DNA of 64,000 nt from Cephalotus follicularis (GCA_001972305.1 BDDD01002050.1:129325-193324), one strand, 5' to 3'. Positions 1 through 11,280 are shown, counted from the first letter of the stretch. Notes: generated by a model not told the origin, from the sequence alone. Made by a program: numbers and translations.

Positions 1-2461
1 TTTAATTTTTCAAAAACACCAAGACTCGCAAGTCTAGGTTCAACATTACATCTTACTACCAAAATCTATTAGCCTAGGATCTCCGTTTAATATTCAATCG
101 AACAAATATCACAGTCAAGCATACATCCACTATAACCGAAATCAATTCGGTAAACAATAATATAATTGTTTAGCAGTCATACCAACGTTGGTGGCTCCAT
201 CACTTTGCCGCTACGCGCTTGTAGAAGCAACTTCCGGTCACCGGCTCCACTGCCGGTTTCCGGCCAGTCCATGAAAAAAATCATTCAAGACACCAACAGA
301 CTCCTGGAGCTCCGATCTATCCACGGGTGGCGGAGAAATGGCGGGAAGCCCCCCGGAAAGGCGGCGGTGGAGAAAAGGCGGGTCAACCCGACCCGGAGAA
401 AACCGGCTCGCCGTGACTTCGGACCGCCATCACCAGCTGCCAAAACATGCGATCTACACAAACATGGCCAAGAATCGCCATGGAAAAGGGCAATCACAGC
501 GAACAGCCACAGCGGGTCGACCCGACCCGGCGAAAACGGGGTCGCCGGGACTTCGGACCGCCAATTACAGCCTCCAAATCTTACGATCTACACAACCAAA
601 ACGAAGACCCACCGTGAATCGGCGTGGAACACCGACCCACGGAGAACATCGCTCTAAGTCGACAGGGTCGACCCGAAGTGCAAAGACCGGCCAAACAACG
701 GCCGGTCACACCTAGGCTACAGCCGAAATAGGTAGAGCCGAGGCGGCTCCACCTACGGAGACCACCGGCAGCGGAAGAGAAGGCCGGAAGGGGGAGACGC
801 ACAAAGCGTCGGGTCCAAACCAGAGAGAGAGAAGGAGAAAACGGGGAGAGAAGGAGAAGAGGCATACCGTGGATGAGAGGCCGCCTCATTCCCCGGCCAC
901 CGACGCCATCGCCGGTCTTCTCCGGCCGAGAACGCGCTGTCCAGGCATTGCGCACGAGACCCGTGCGTTTCTCTCCCATGTATCGCGTGTCTGGTACACC
1001 CAAAATGAAGAAAGGAAGACTTAAAAAAATTGCTCTCATTTTCTTTTTGTCTCTTTTCCTTTTAATTTTATTTTAAACAAAACAAAATTTCTCTCTCGGT
1101 TTAAATTATGTGCACCTCGCACAATATATGTAACAACATACTCCCATGGTGGTTTCTCTTGATATATCAATTTCACAATACGGTGGTAAATAAATAAATA
1201 AAAACCACCAATATCAAATTAAATATATACTAGTTTAAAAACTAGATTTTCCGCCAAGCTAGCATGTTTGCAGCACGCATCGCTTTTCCAAAAATCAGGT
1301 GGGACCCGAAAGCCCGATTTGAATCCGGTTGACTATAAATTTCTCAGAACATCCCATGAGTTCTGGTACGACTATCCCAATAGTCCCCAACTATTAAAAC
1401 AGCCCCGGTGTGAATCCCATCACTGCCCGGATCCGTAGAATAAACTACTTCCATAAGTCGACATCCACTAAACCAGTACTTTATCCAGTCATCGGCATAT
1501 GTGTCATGTATCCTACGTCATACTTGGCTCTGACCGCGACCTAGGGTTCGGAATAATGTCACCCCTAGGTAAAGTCGCGATAACTATAAATTTACGTATG
1601 CATTAAGACTTTCTGCAAACATCCCCGGAAACCCCGTTTCCAGTCTGCCTATACCTGATCAGGGTTTTATGAGTCTCAACGAACATATATAATATAGAGC
1701 CGATCACCCTTCATACGGGTGTGACGATCCCTTATTGCGAACTCGCCCATACATCTCAATGAAGCTCCCACAAGGCCCAAAGACAACCCTTTTGCCAGCA
1801 CGTGGCTAGTGCTGGGGAAGGCGGAAATCAAAGCCAAGCAGTTACAACACAATGCATGCCAGCCGCTCAGGTCTAACGATACAACGTAGTCCACGAATGG
1901 TCTACAAGTCACCATAGACTATACACTACTGAGACTATAGGAATACTATTGACATAGGTATGACTTTCCAAATAGGTTTCCTATGGTGGGTCTGTTCAGT
2001 CTCATGCTCCTTAGCACGAACCCCATATTATGCTTTAGGATAAATCCAAATGGTAACGAGATAATCCATACTTCACTAAACCCTGGAGCAAGCATAATAC
2101 AGTAAGTCTTTGCGGTTCAACAATTGCCCAAAGAAAGTGAACCTATGACTTGGGACGTTCTGTCAGAAGGGAGTAAGGATCTCATTCTCATAACCTCTCA
2201 GGCATGAGATCCAACCCCTCAAACGACAGGGCACTATATGTGTACTCGGATGATATGGTGATTACCCGATCCATTTAAGATGGTTTGGGACTATAAAATA
2301 CGAAAAGGAATTCAGATTGTATAAATAGATAGTGTAATATACACACATGCAACCGCCCCGCAGCTTAAAGAGATATCTCCAGTTAAGGAGTGCATCTCAT
2401 ACATACATATATATTCATGCAGAGCCACCTCGTGGCATGCAGGGACACCCCAACTCTAACA
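1..2461 (-). repeat. E1 3' LTR (partial at window edge)
   Basis: Aligns with 7040-9562. In element orientation it starts TGTTAGAGTTGGGG and would end TTCCAACA. Compared with the right copy it lacks about 51 bp near 2290, where the right copy and the related E6 LTR both keep sequence, so this copy has the deletion. Small reading frames here (for example 166-657) are not conserved as proteins and I do not call them genes. Confidence 0.9.
378..645. repeat. GC-rich 134-bp direct repeat inside the E1 LTR
   Basis: Two imperfect units start at about 378 and 512, each beginning GCGGGTC(A/G)ACCCGACCCGG and ending near GATCTACACAA. They are far more GC- and CpG-rich than the AT-rich surroundings. The perfect palindrome GGGTCGACCC occurs at 514-523 and again at 665-674. 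The right LTR carries the counterpart from about 7432 with a period near 144 bp. Confidence 0.7.
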
Positions 2462-2472
2462 ATCTCCCACTT
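2462..2472 (-). other. E1 polypurine tract
   Basis: On the minus strand AAGTGGGAGAT directly precedes the LTR start TGTTAGAG. This is the usual plus-strand primer arrangement of plant copia elements and fixes E1 orientation. Confidence 0.85.
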
Positions 2473-2799
2473 GGCACTCAAGCAACGAAGACCTTTAGCC
2501 AAAGCCCATCGCACTTTCGCTTTCGCTCAAGTACTACTAATGCTCATGGCATTGGTCAGTGGGTCTGCCAAAATTTGCTCACGTCGCAAATCTCTCTAGG
2601 ATAATGTTTTCCTATATATGATCTCATGAATCATATAATATAATGATACCATTGCTTTAGTTTAGAGCGGTAATGAGACTGGATTCCATGGCCTGTGCAA
2701 AGGCCCCCATCGTCGTCACTCTACACAACTGGACGAACGATAGATGGAACTACATAAAGTTCCACAACGAACTTCCGCTACCAAACATCAAATTTTCGG

Positions 2800-3340
2800 T
2801 ATCATAGGTTATAACATACTCTTATTCATGGTTGAGTCAACAGTATCCCACTATTGTAGACTCCTCCAACTCACACAGCATCTTTGTTCAGGATAATCAC
2901 ATATCCTGATAGGATGTCGTGATCATCTATATCACAGATGAAATCAGAGTCAACATAACTCTTATTCAATTCACTATCTTCTCTAGATGTCAATAAGAAA
3001 TCCTGAGTCACTCTCAGATCTCTTTGACAATTCCCAGTGCCTCTCACAGGGATTGGACTGATAATCGACTAGCCAGACCCTTAGGCTTGTACGATGTCAG
3101 GCCTAGTACAAAGTATGATATTGCATGATGTAGCCTTTAGTCGAAGCTTAAGGTAACTGGCTCATACAATACTTTCCTCTGATGTCTCTTTCAACATCCT
3201 CTTGGAAAGATGAATTCGTTGGCTAATTGGCAGTAAGCCAAACACGGAATTCGGTAATCCATACTATATCAGCACCCTGCTGATGTACTGGCTTTGGGAA
3301 AGTCCGAACAACCTACTCGATCTACTCTTAAGATCTTCAT
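2800..3340 (-). pseudogene. E1 RNase H remnant
   Basis: Minus-strand conceptual translation gives pieces such as LFGLSQSQYISRVL (near 3290) and LSGYVIILNKDAV (near 2900). These match the post-RT and RNase H region of the copia E8 (RLLGLSQS-YISKVL and [14 protein letters not shown]). Stops and frameshifts break it throughout. It lies between the RT remnant and the 3' LTR, as expected for copia. Confidence 0.7.
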
Positions 3341-3549
3341 TCTCAAAACGTAGGAAGTCTCTCCCAAATCCTTTTGGAGAAGTTCTTGGTTAATTGTACT
3401 ATAACATACCTACAACATTACCAATGTGTAGAATGTTATTCATGTACAGAACTAATAAAGTGATATCTGAGATATCCTATTTCTGGTAGACATAAGGCAT
3501 AGTATCGTTTTCATAAAAATCAAAAACAGATGTTTCAGCTACAAGATGC

Positions 3550-3760
3550 TTGTATAAGGTCTTATACAAACCTTAGGAGCTTGCACACACTCTGTGCTAA
3601 TGTTCCTTGGATGTAAACCCCTCGGGTTTGGGACATTAAGATGTCCACTTCAAGATAGTCCTTTTTCAAGGTTTTCTTGACATCCATATGCCATTTGTTA
3701 TATCCATAATGAGAGGCAATTACAAGCATTATCCGAATGGACTTAATCATTACGATTTAA
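3550..3760 (-). pseudogene. E1 reverse transcriptase remnant (copia)
   Basis: A 62-codon open stretch (3562-3750) reads KSIRIMLVIASHYGY, then WHMDVKKTLKKDYLE. This aligns with the RT core of E8 (KSIRILLAIVAHYDYEIWQMDVKTTFLNGRLE). The DVK motif with the first catalytic Asp is kept, while TFLNG has become TLKKD. The YVDD box was not found. It is one island in a region that has otherwise lost its frame. Confidence 0.85.
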
Positions 3761-4179
3761 AGGTTTGAACATTTTCCATTAACGCCTATCTTCCTCTTGA
3801 AGATATATATGCAACCATTGGGCAACCGACCTATGGGAGCATTAACCAAGTTCCACACTCGATTGACATATATGGCGTCTATTTCGGATTTCATGACTCC
3901 CAGCCATATCTACAAAATAGTGCTCTTCACTGTTTCCTTTGTAGCTGACAGGCTCGTCATCATCGATGACTTTAGATTTATCAGTGCGTTTTGCGAGAAA
4001 ACCATATTTCTCAAACGTTAAAATCTTGCCTGATCTCCTCTTGCGAGGAGTGCCTTACTGAGATCATTTCTCAGGTTGGGATCCTTTAACAAATCTTGTC
4101 TTTAGAGGGTTCCACCTCTAATTCCTCATCGTCCTGGGGGCTTTCACCAGATAATAACTCACTTAGTTATACCTTACTC

Positions 4180-4660
4180 CCACTGCTTCCTCTAAACAGG
4201 TATTCCCCTTTTGAAGAATTTTGCAGTACGTGAAACAAATACCATTTGTTCGCTAGGATGGTTGAAATGAAATCCTAAGCACTTCTTAGGATATCCCACA
4301 AAACCGGCAACTATCCGCTCACGCCTCCAGCTTAGAAGGTTTTCGCCTTCTTACAAAAGTTGGACAACCATTAACCCTCTTGGTTTAGGCTGGGTTTTCT
4401 CCTATTTAAAATCTTGAAAGATATGGAGGGGACGGATTTCATAGGAATCCGGATTAGGATATACGATGCCGCTACAACTCATAATCCCAGAAGGAGATAA
4501 GAAGATGAATAAAAGACAAAATGGATTTGACATATTCACGAATTTCAATTTCCTCCGTTTGGAAACATCATCACAGCATGGTGTTCCAGAAAGGATCCAT
4601 TGAGAGAGAATTCCGTTATCTCTCAGATAACCCAAGAATTCTGCAGACAACTATTCACTT
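4180..4660 (-). pseudogene. E1 integrase remnant (copia)
   Basis: Minus-strand translation of 4402-4650 starts MSAEFLGYLRDNGILSQW and runs on to a GTP..DDVSKRR segment, matching E8 LSAELLGYLRDNKILSQW and GTPQHNGVSERRN. The catalytic Glu region is altered (SER to SKR). Further downstream, 4180-4370 gives PSKLEARAD and CRFCG, matching the C-terminal part of E8 (DKLEARSDRCRFVGY). The GAG-pre-integrase zinc motif is not legible. Confidence 0.85.
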
Positions 4661-5379
4661 CCCCATCAGAGCGTAATGCTCTAATGGGTTTACCCGTTTG
4701 CATTTGTACTTCATATCTAAATCTCTTAACACTTTCAAAAGATTCAGATTTGTGTTTCACCCGAAACTCTTACCGAAACCATGATGAATCACAGTATGAA
4801 GGTGATGAAGTAGTGAAAACCTTCACGTGCATTGTCTGACATTATGCCACAAATGTCAGTGCGGATATATTACAATATGTCCACTTTCTTATCTCCATCC
4901 TTGGAGAAAAGAGATTTGGTCATTACACCAATCAAACATGATGTACACATTGGAAGGGACTCCCTGTCCTGGATGTCCAAAAGTCCATCCTTAACCAAGC
5001 ATGTTTATCTAGCCTCGCTAGAATGACCTAATCAATAATGCAAAAAGATGTGAAGGGTTTATATCAAATTTCTCTCATAGTCTTTTATTATTAATTCCTT
5101 GCTCAATAGTTGGTGCTATTGTTTGATTAGTATTTAAGACTTAAAACCCATTATCTAGTTAATCAGTGCCGACTGATACACAACCAGAAAATAATAGCCA
5201 CTATCCATTTGTAATAAACAAAACACTCTCAGCTTTACAAAATATACATTGGATATGCTAATCAAAGTTTAGAACAAAAGTTCTTTACAATGTTTACAAA
5301 GGTTAAGTCTATATACAAAAACCACATTGCTTTATATATATATATATACAAATCAAAATATCCTACAACATAAAAGTAG

Positions 5380-6090
5380 ATCCTCGATCTTCATGTCATA
5401 GGTCCATTGCATCCTCAGCTCCCAGCTGCCTAGCTCCTCTAAGCATCCTGCAAAGAGTTACAAATGTTAGTCTCACAACTTGAGTACACAACCCAAATTG
5501 AACTCACATTGTAAGCTAAGCGGAATATAAAAATATGACGGTACCTAACCCCGAGGCACCATCTGCAATGGAAGCAAGAAATTGATCGCAACTTCTCTTC
5601 CAGTATCCTAACTTCCTATACAGAAGCATAATATCTCCTTAATAAGCTATTTAATCCTCTAATGAATGGTATCCCCAAACCATGAGTAGTGGTTCTTTTC
5701 TTTCTTCCTTATGGGCTCCTTGCCATGTGGAGCTGGATCCTCTCGATCCACCTCTCCCTGAGGTTGTTCCAGAAGAAGGAATAGGTATCACAGATTGTTT
5801 TGATCCAAACTGGTTCAAAACTACCTTATCAGTCCACGACTAATTGCCAAAAAACTCCTCAAGTTGTATCAACACGGCACATAAGGTCTGTGAAGAAATA
5901 CATAGCGTTTGCCAGTTTTGCATCAAGGCAACACTCGTCATGTATTGAGGTCTATGATCGTCGTCCCACCACCTAGCCACCCTGGCCTTGTGATGGTCAG
6001 ATGCATTGATCTCTAATGTGGGAGTTATCTCAGTCATAACATGAACAACTCTCATGCTCGTGAGTACTGTGCACAACTATTCAAAGAACG
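5380..6090 (-). pseudogene. E1 gag and protease remnant (copia)
   Basis: The minus strand over 5840-6076 encodes ARWWDDDHRPQYMTSVAL followed by a segment ending LIQLEEFFGN. This resembles copia gag (E8 CLEDDEQARCLALLGM and LLHLQEMYG). Near 5380-5470 a segment matches the E8 protease neighbourhood (LRGARQLGAED versus LRKVRKLGAGD). The DTG motif and zinc knuckle could not be identified. Between here and the integrase remnant (4660-5380) I see only decayed, AT-rich sequence with a short TA repeat at about 5333-5350. Confidence 0.65.
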
Positions 6091-6350
6091 TAGATTATGT
6101 CGCTTATGAAAATATAAAACATGCCAAATAACGGTGCTGTCTACCATTTGAGTATATTGAATATGTTATCTAACAACCTATTAGAAGAAACAAGAGAGTA
6201 ATTTAGCAGATTATTCAATTTCATGTTATTACCATAACTCTCGGTCTTTAGTAATTATGGCTCCTCCCATTATTCTAATTGTATCCCACACCTCTAGATG
6301 TGGAATTCGGGAAGCACCCGCTTCCTAGTGGGGATCGGAATCTATCTCGC

Positions 6351-6595
6351 AATATCATGGTCTCCGCTGTGGCGAACAAACCATAATACCAAATAGGTAG
6401 GCATTTAGCATAAATTTACATTAGGGCCTCACCCTTGATATGCAAGATCCGATACATCATTCGGCCTCCCGACCCATACAATCCACCGCAGAGCGGCGCT
6501 AATAGTATGAACTCAGTATAAGTCCGTACCCACAATCCTCAAAGAAATGAACCAGTTTTGATATCCACTAGGAGGCTAGTCAGAACACCAAAACT
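6351..6595 (-). promoter_or_regulatory. E1 leader: three stem-loops with related loops
   Basis: Read as minus-strand RNA, 6595-6554, 6509-6475 and 6390-6351 each fold into a hairpin. The first has 10 pairs around a loop starting TTCTGACTAGCC. The second has 5 pairs plus 2 around TAGCGCCGCTCTGCGGTGG. The third has 10 pairs around TTTGTTCGCCACAGCGGAGA. Several pairs are G-U only on the minus strand (A-C on the plus strand), which fits selection on the element RNA. E8 has three matching hairpins in the same place (45121-45444). Function unknown; packaging, dimerisation or translation control are possibilities. Confidence 0.6.
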
Positions 6596-6965
6596 TAGTT
6601 ATTTCCTTCCAGTGCTACCCCAGTACTGAAGACAAAAAAAAAAAAAAAATTGGTGCACGCAGGCAACCATATTACAGATCAAATAAAGTACATGATAATA
6701 AAGCAATTTAAACCATCCACAATAGAATTTAAATAAACACAAGCAATTTCAATTTCCGATGACCAATCGAAATAATCCCAAGATTGCCGATATTCCAATA
6801 AAACTCCCACTAAATTATTTAAAATGTAGTTTCCCTCGGTTTAAGAAAAACTTAATTTTATAAAACAACAATGGGAAGGGAATTAAATTAGAATCTCAGC
6901 TACTTTAATCATTCCAAAATAGTCACATAAATCAAAATCGTAGTCCAATTGATATTAAAACGGAT

Positions 6966-6978
6966 CACTCTGATACCA
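6966..6978 (-). other. E1 primer-binding site (initiator Met tRNA)
   Basis: The minus strand reads TGGTATCAGAGTG two bases from the 5' LTR end. This is the common plant initiator-Met primer site with one or two changes. Confidence 0.9.
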
Positions 6979-6980
6979 TT

Positions 6981-9562
6981 TGTTGGAACCCGAGAGGGGT
7001 CCCGGTCGATTTTGGGTCTAGGATGCAAGTGTGTATAATTTTAATTTTTCAAAAACACCAAGACTCGCAAGTCTAGGTTCACAATTACATCTTACTACCA
7101 AAATCTATTAGCCTAGGATCTCCGTTTAATATTAAATCGAACAAATATCACAGTCAAGCATACATCCACTATAATCGAAATCAATTCGGTAAACAATAAT
7201 ATAATTGTTTAGCAATCATACCAACGTTGGCGGCTCCATCACTTTGCCACTACGCACTTGCAGAAGCAACTGCCGGTCACCGGCTCCACTGCCGGTTTCC
7301 GGCCAGTCCATGAAAAAATCATCCAAGACACCAACGGACTCCTGGAGCTCCGATCTATCCACTGGTGGCGGAGAAATGGCGGGAAGCGCCTCCAAAAAGG
7401 CGGCGGTGGCACAGGCAGTGGCGGAGAAAAGGCGGGTCAACCTGACCCGGAGAAAACTGGGTCGCCGTGACTCCGGACCGCCATCACCAGCTGCCAAAAC
7501 ATGCGATCTACACAACCATGGCCAAGAATCGCCGTGAATCGCCATGGAAAAGGGCGATCACGGCGAACAGCAGCGGCGGGTCGACCTGACCCGGCGAAAA
7601 CGGGGTCACTGGGACTTCGGACCGCCAATTACATTTTCCAAATCTTACGATCTACACAACCAAAACGAAGACCCACCGTGAATCGGCGTGGAACACCGAC
7701 CCACGGCGAACAGCGCTCCAAGTCGATAGGGTCCACCCGAAGCGTAAAGACCGGCCAAACAACGGCCGGTCACACCTAGTCTAGGGTCGAAATAGGTAGA
7801 GATGATGCGGTCCACCTACCGAGACCACCGGCGGCGGAAGAGAAGGCCAGCAGCGGGAGAAGCACAAAGCGTCGGGTCCAAACCAGAGAGAGAAGGAGAA
7901 AACGGGGAGAGAAGGAGAAGAGGCATACCGTGGATGAGAAGCCGCCTGATTTCCCGGCCACCGACGCCATCGTCGGTCTTCTCCGGCCGAGAACGCGCCG
8001 TCCAGGCATTGCGCACGAGACCCGTGCATTTCTCTCCCATGTATGGTGTGTCTGGTACACCCAAAATGAAGAAAGGAAGACTTAAAAAAATTGCTCTCAT
8101 TTTCTTTTTGTCTCTTTTCCTTTTAATTTTATTTTCAACAAAACAAAATTTCTCTCTCGATTTAAATTATGTGTACCCCGCACCATGTATGTAACAACAT
8201 ACTCCCATGGTGGTTTCTCTTGATATATCAATGTGGCAATACGGTGGTAAATAAATAAATAAAAATCACCAATATCAAATTAAATATATACTAGTTTCAA
8301 AACTAGATTTTCCACCAAGCTAGCATGTGTGCAGCACGCATCGCTTTTCCAATAATCAGGTGGGACCCGAAAACCCGGTTTGAATCTGGTACCACTATAA
8401 ATTTCTCAAAACATCCCATGAGTTCTGGTACGACTATCCCAATAGTCCTCGACTATTAAAATAGCCCCGGTGTGAATCCCATCACCGCCCAGATCCGTAG
8501 AATAAACTACGTCTATAAGTCGATATCCAGTAAACCAGTACTTTATCCAGTCATCGGCATATATGTCATGTATCCTACGTCATACTTGGCTCCGACCGCG
8601 ACCTAGGGTTCGGAATAATGTCACCCCTAGGTAAAGTCGCGATAACTATAAATTTACGTACGCATTAAGACTTTCGGCAAACATCCCCAGAAACCCCGTT
8701 TCCAGTCTGCCTATACCTGATCAGGGTTTTATGAGTCTCAACGAACATAAATAATATAGAGCCGATCACCCTTCATACGGGTATGACGATCCGTTATTGT
8801 GAACTCGCCCATACATCTCAATGAAGCTCCCACAAGGCCCAAAGACAACCCTTTTGCCAGCACGTGGCTAGTGCTGGGGAAGGCGAAAATCAAAGCCAAG
8901 CAGTTACAACACAATGCATGCCAGCCGCTCAGGTCTAACGATACAACGTAGTCCACAAATGGTCTACTAGTCACCATAGACTATACACTACCGAGACTAT
9001 AGGAATCCTATTGACATAGGTATGACTTTCCAAATAGGTTTCCTATGGTGGGTCTGTTCAGTCTCATGCTCCTTAGCACAAACCCCACATTATGCTTTAG
9101 GATAAATCCAAATAGTAATGAGATAATCCATCCTTCACTAAACCCGGGAGCAAACATAATACAGCAAGTCTTTGCGGTTCAACAATTGCCCAAAGAAAGT
9201 GAACCTATGACTTGGAACTTTCTGTCAAAAGGGATTAAGGATCTCATTCTCATAACCTCTTAGGCATGAGATCCAACCCCTCGAACGACAGGGCACTATA
9301 TGTGTACTCGGATGATTTTGTGATCACCCGATCCATTTAAGATGGTTTGGGATATACATATAGCTGGTTGCCATTGTTGATTGAATATGCACTATAAAAT
9401 ACGAAAAGGAATTCAGATTGTATAAATAGAGAGTGTAATATACACACATGCAGCCACCCCGTGGCTTAAAGAGATATCTCCAGTTAAGGAGTGCATCTCA
9501 TACATACATATATATTCATGCAGATCCACCTCGTGGCATGCAGGGACACCCCAACTCTAACA
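6981..9562 (-). repeat. E1 5' LTR
   Basis: A 2582-bp LTR, TGTTGG...CTAACA on the plus strand, flanked by the primer site on the left and E2 sequence on the right. It matches 1-2461 along its length. It holds the GC-rich direct repeats (from about 7432) and no conserved protein. Its length is unusual for copia LTRs, and E6 (2602 bp) belongs to the same family. Confidence 0.92.
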
Positions 9563-9789
9563 GAGAGGAGCTCGAAGCGCTCGGAAACTAGGGTGTTAGC
9601 TTGAACACCCCAGGGGCGTCAGTTGAGCTCGGCAGGTTGTGCCTCCTTCCTGCCGAGGTGGATGCGAGAAAGGGTTGGTCTGTCAACCAACTTTGGACCC
9701 ACTGCTTCAGAGCAATATAAGGATACATAACTTCCTCCTATTTTTCTTCTTTCTTTTTTTTCTTTTTTGGCTAACTCTCTACTATTCCT

Positions 9790-9813
9790 TTAACTTTTGT
9801 ATTTCTTTTCCAG
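9790..9813 (+). other. Predicted 3' splice site of the E2 antisense gene
   Basis: A pyrimidine-rich stretch (about 9735-9810) ends TTTCTTTTCCAG, followed at 9814 by an open frame beginning ALNDACILLGSAKE. The frame extends without a stop for 230 codons, and the polypyrimidine tract plus CAG is a good plant acceptor. The donor and the preceding exon are not clear; 9563-9735 is short and cut by the E1 insertion. Confidence 0.6.
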
Positions 9814-10503
9814 GCTCTGAATGATGCCTGCATACTATTGGGAAGTGCTAAGGAAGTCTGTCAGCTCATCGACCAACTTCGTATTGAGATTGCAGAGCTC
9901 AAGCAGTCGGCTAATGCAGCTCGCACTCAGTTGGAGGACATGCTCGGAGCTCGGGAGTCAGTCCTAGAGGAAAAAAGGCAGGCTCTAGAAGCTCTTGACA
10001 AGGCGAAGGAGGATGGAGAGAAACTTGTGCGGACTAATAAGCTTTTTGGGGATGCGTTGATAGCCGTGGAGGAAAAGCTCTCACAAATCCAGGAGACGGA
10101 AGCTGCTCGGACTCAAGCGGCGGTTGACAAAGCCCTTGTAGAGTTTAAGGCTGCAGCGGAGTTCCAGGGTGCTTTGGCTAAGGCCGTGGATGACTTTAGG
10201 GCTTCTAAATATTTTGAAGAGGAAGTCCTTAAGGAGTCTACGATACTCTATCGCAGGGGCTTTTATAATTGCCGAAACTGGGTCGCTCGCCATCCTGAGA
10301 CTCCTCTAGAGTCTATCGTTTGTTGTTCGTCTATGGATCAATATGATTTTTTCCCCGAGGAGATTGACGCAAAGGAAGCGGAAGCTCTCCTCGCCTTTCA
10401 AAAAAATGAAGATGTGCAAAGGGAAGATCAATCACACACACTTGTTCCTTACTTTGGTCCTGGTGTGGAGGATATCTTGTCTCCTGAGCCAGTGAACTTC
10501 TGA
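9814..10503 (+). CDS. Antisense coiled-coil gene carried by E2 (3' exon only)
   Basis: A 230-codon exon, open from a splice acceptor to TGA at 10501-10503, opposite in strand to E2 pol and lying 3' of it. Residues about 15-120 are a heptad-rich coiled coil (LIDQLRIEIAELKQSANAA, then ALDKAKEDGEKL). A globular tail contains DDFRASKYFEEEVLKES and RRGFYNCRNWVA, a pattern I know from C-terminal regions of plant retroelement or plant-mobile-domain-type proteins. Extra ORFs, including antisense ones, are known in Tat-lineage elements, so I infer an accessory gene. The N-terminal part was cut off by E1. No intact start is present. A host gene fragment cannot be excluded. Confidence 0.6.
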   Translation, partial: ALNDACILLGSAKEVCQLIDQLRIEIAELKQSANAARTQLEDMLGARESVLEEKRQALEALDKAKEDGEKLVRTNKLFGDALIAVEEKLSQIQETEAARTQAAVDKALVEFKAAAEFQGALAKAVDDFRASKYFEEEVLKESTILYRRGFYNCRNWVARHPETPLESIVCCSSMDQYDFFPEEIDAKEAEALLAFQKNEDVQREDQSHTLVPYFGPGVEDILSPEPVNF

Positions 10504-10660
10504 GAGCCTGCTTCTCCTTCTACACATAGCATCCCTTCAGGGGATGAAGCTTAGGCTAGGACTTTTTTTCCTTTTTTGCCTAATATTTTTTGTAGCAACT
10601 TGCTCTCTCTCAATGTACTTTTTTTTCCGAGCAATAAAATATAACTTCATCAACTTCGTT
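10504..10660 (+). terminator. 3' end of the antisense gene
   Basis: After the stop, a T-rich stretch is followed by AATAAAAT at about 10633 and then TTCATCAACTTCG. This fits a plant poly(A) signal region for the exon above. Inferred from composition and position only. Confidence 0.4.
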
Positions 10661-11130
10661 TCAGCATTTATGTTTCCCTTAGGAAAATTTAACATAAGTA
10701 ATAGAACTTGACTTCTGCTTCATTCGAGCTTTTGTAATTCCCTTAGGAATTTTTACTTGGTCTATCTTATTTGTAGACTTCTTTTATGATGGTCTGATAT
10801 TTTTCAAACTATGTTACCTAAGCTTTCTAGCCCCCATAGGACACTTTGTATCAAAGCGCTTAGGCAAAGAGACTTGGCTTTGCGAGTTCTTAAGTGTTCG
10901 CAGACCAAGTTTTAGGTCTGGTTTGACAAGTTCTTATGGATTTGCAGACCAGGATCTCGTTTGGTTTGATATTTTTCAGACCAGGTCGTCTGAACTTGTA
11001 GCCCTCGTGGGGATACTTGTATTAAAGCGCTCAGTCCAACAACCTTGATCGTTGTGAGTTCTTATGTGTTCGCCTCTCAAGATACGATTTAGTCTTGTCG
11101 AACAAGTTCTTATGGGTTTGTTGACCAGCA

Positions 11131-11280
11131 TTTGCTCCCTTAGGAGTCTTTTGTTTGGTGCTTCCTTAGAAGTCTTTTAGTATTGCTCCCTGGGGAGTCT
11201 TTTAATATTGCCCCCTTAGGAGTCTTTTAATATTGTTCCCTTAGGAGTCTTTTAATATTGTTCCCTTAGGAGTCTTTTAC
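11131..11280. repeat. 25-bp tandem repeats in the E2 3' region
   Basis: Five to six imperfect copies of a unit close to TTCCCTTAGGAGTCTTTTA plus ATATTG. The last three copies are nearly identical and the first ones more diverged. The whole stretch 10660-11649 is non-coding and holds looser repeats of phrases such as GTATTAAAGC and GAGTTCTTA(A/T)GTGTTCGC. Such simple arrays are common downstream of pol in large gypsy elements. Confidence 0.75.

Larger units (their letters stand above)
1..9562 (-). mobile_element. E1: decayed full-length Ty1/copia element
   Basis: Two long direct repeats (1-2461 and 6981-9562) flank an internal region read on the minus strand. Next to the right repeat is a complement of the initiator-Met primer site, and next to the left repeat is a copia-type polypurine tract, so the right copy is the 5' LTR. 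Gag, protease, integrase, reverse transcriptase and RNase H remnants occur in copia order (integrase before RT) from right to left. All frames are broken. About 59 bp of the left LTR lie outside the window, so the target duplication cannot be checked; the right flank starts GAGAG. The insertion truncates the antisense gene of E2 on its right. Confidence 0.9.

Noticed and set aside
166-1076. Open frames of 60-163 codons in the GC-rich part of the E1 LTR (again at 7205-8194)
   Set aside because: They lie in an LTR, overlap on both strands, differ between the two LTR copies by frameshifts, and match no protein pattern. High GC content explains the long frames.
5330-5351. TA-rich stretches (5330, 21590, 40490) as possible origins or promoters
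   Set aside because: Simple AT repeats in AT-rich non-coding DNA, with no other signal nearby.
9639-9824. A 61-codon frame before the E2 antisense exon as its first exon
   Set aside because: It runs through the polypyrimidine tract, which should be intronic, and has a low-complexity Phe/Leu-rich end. No donor site could be assigned.
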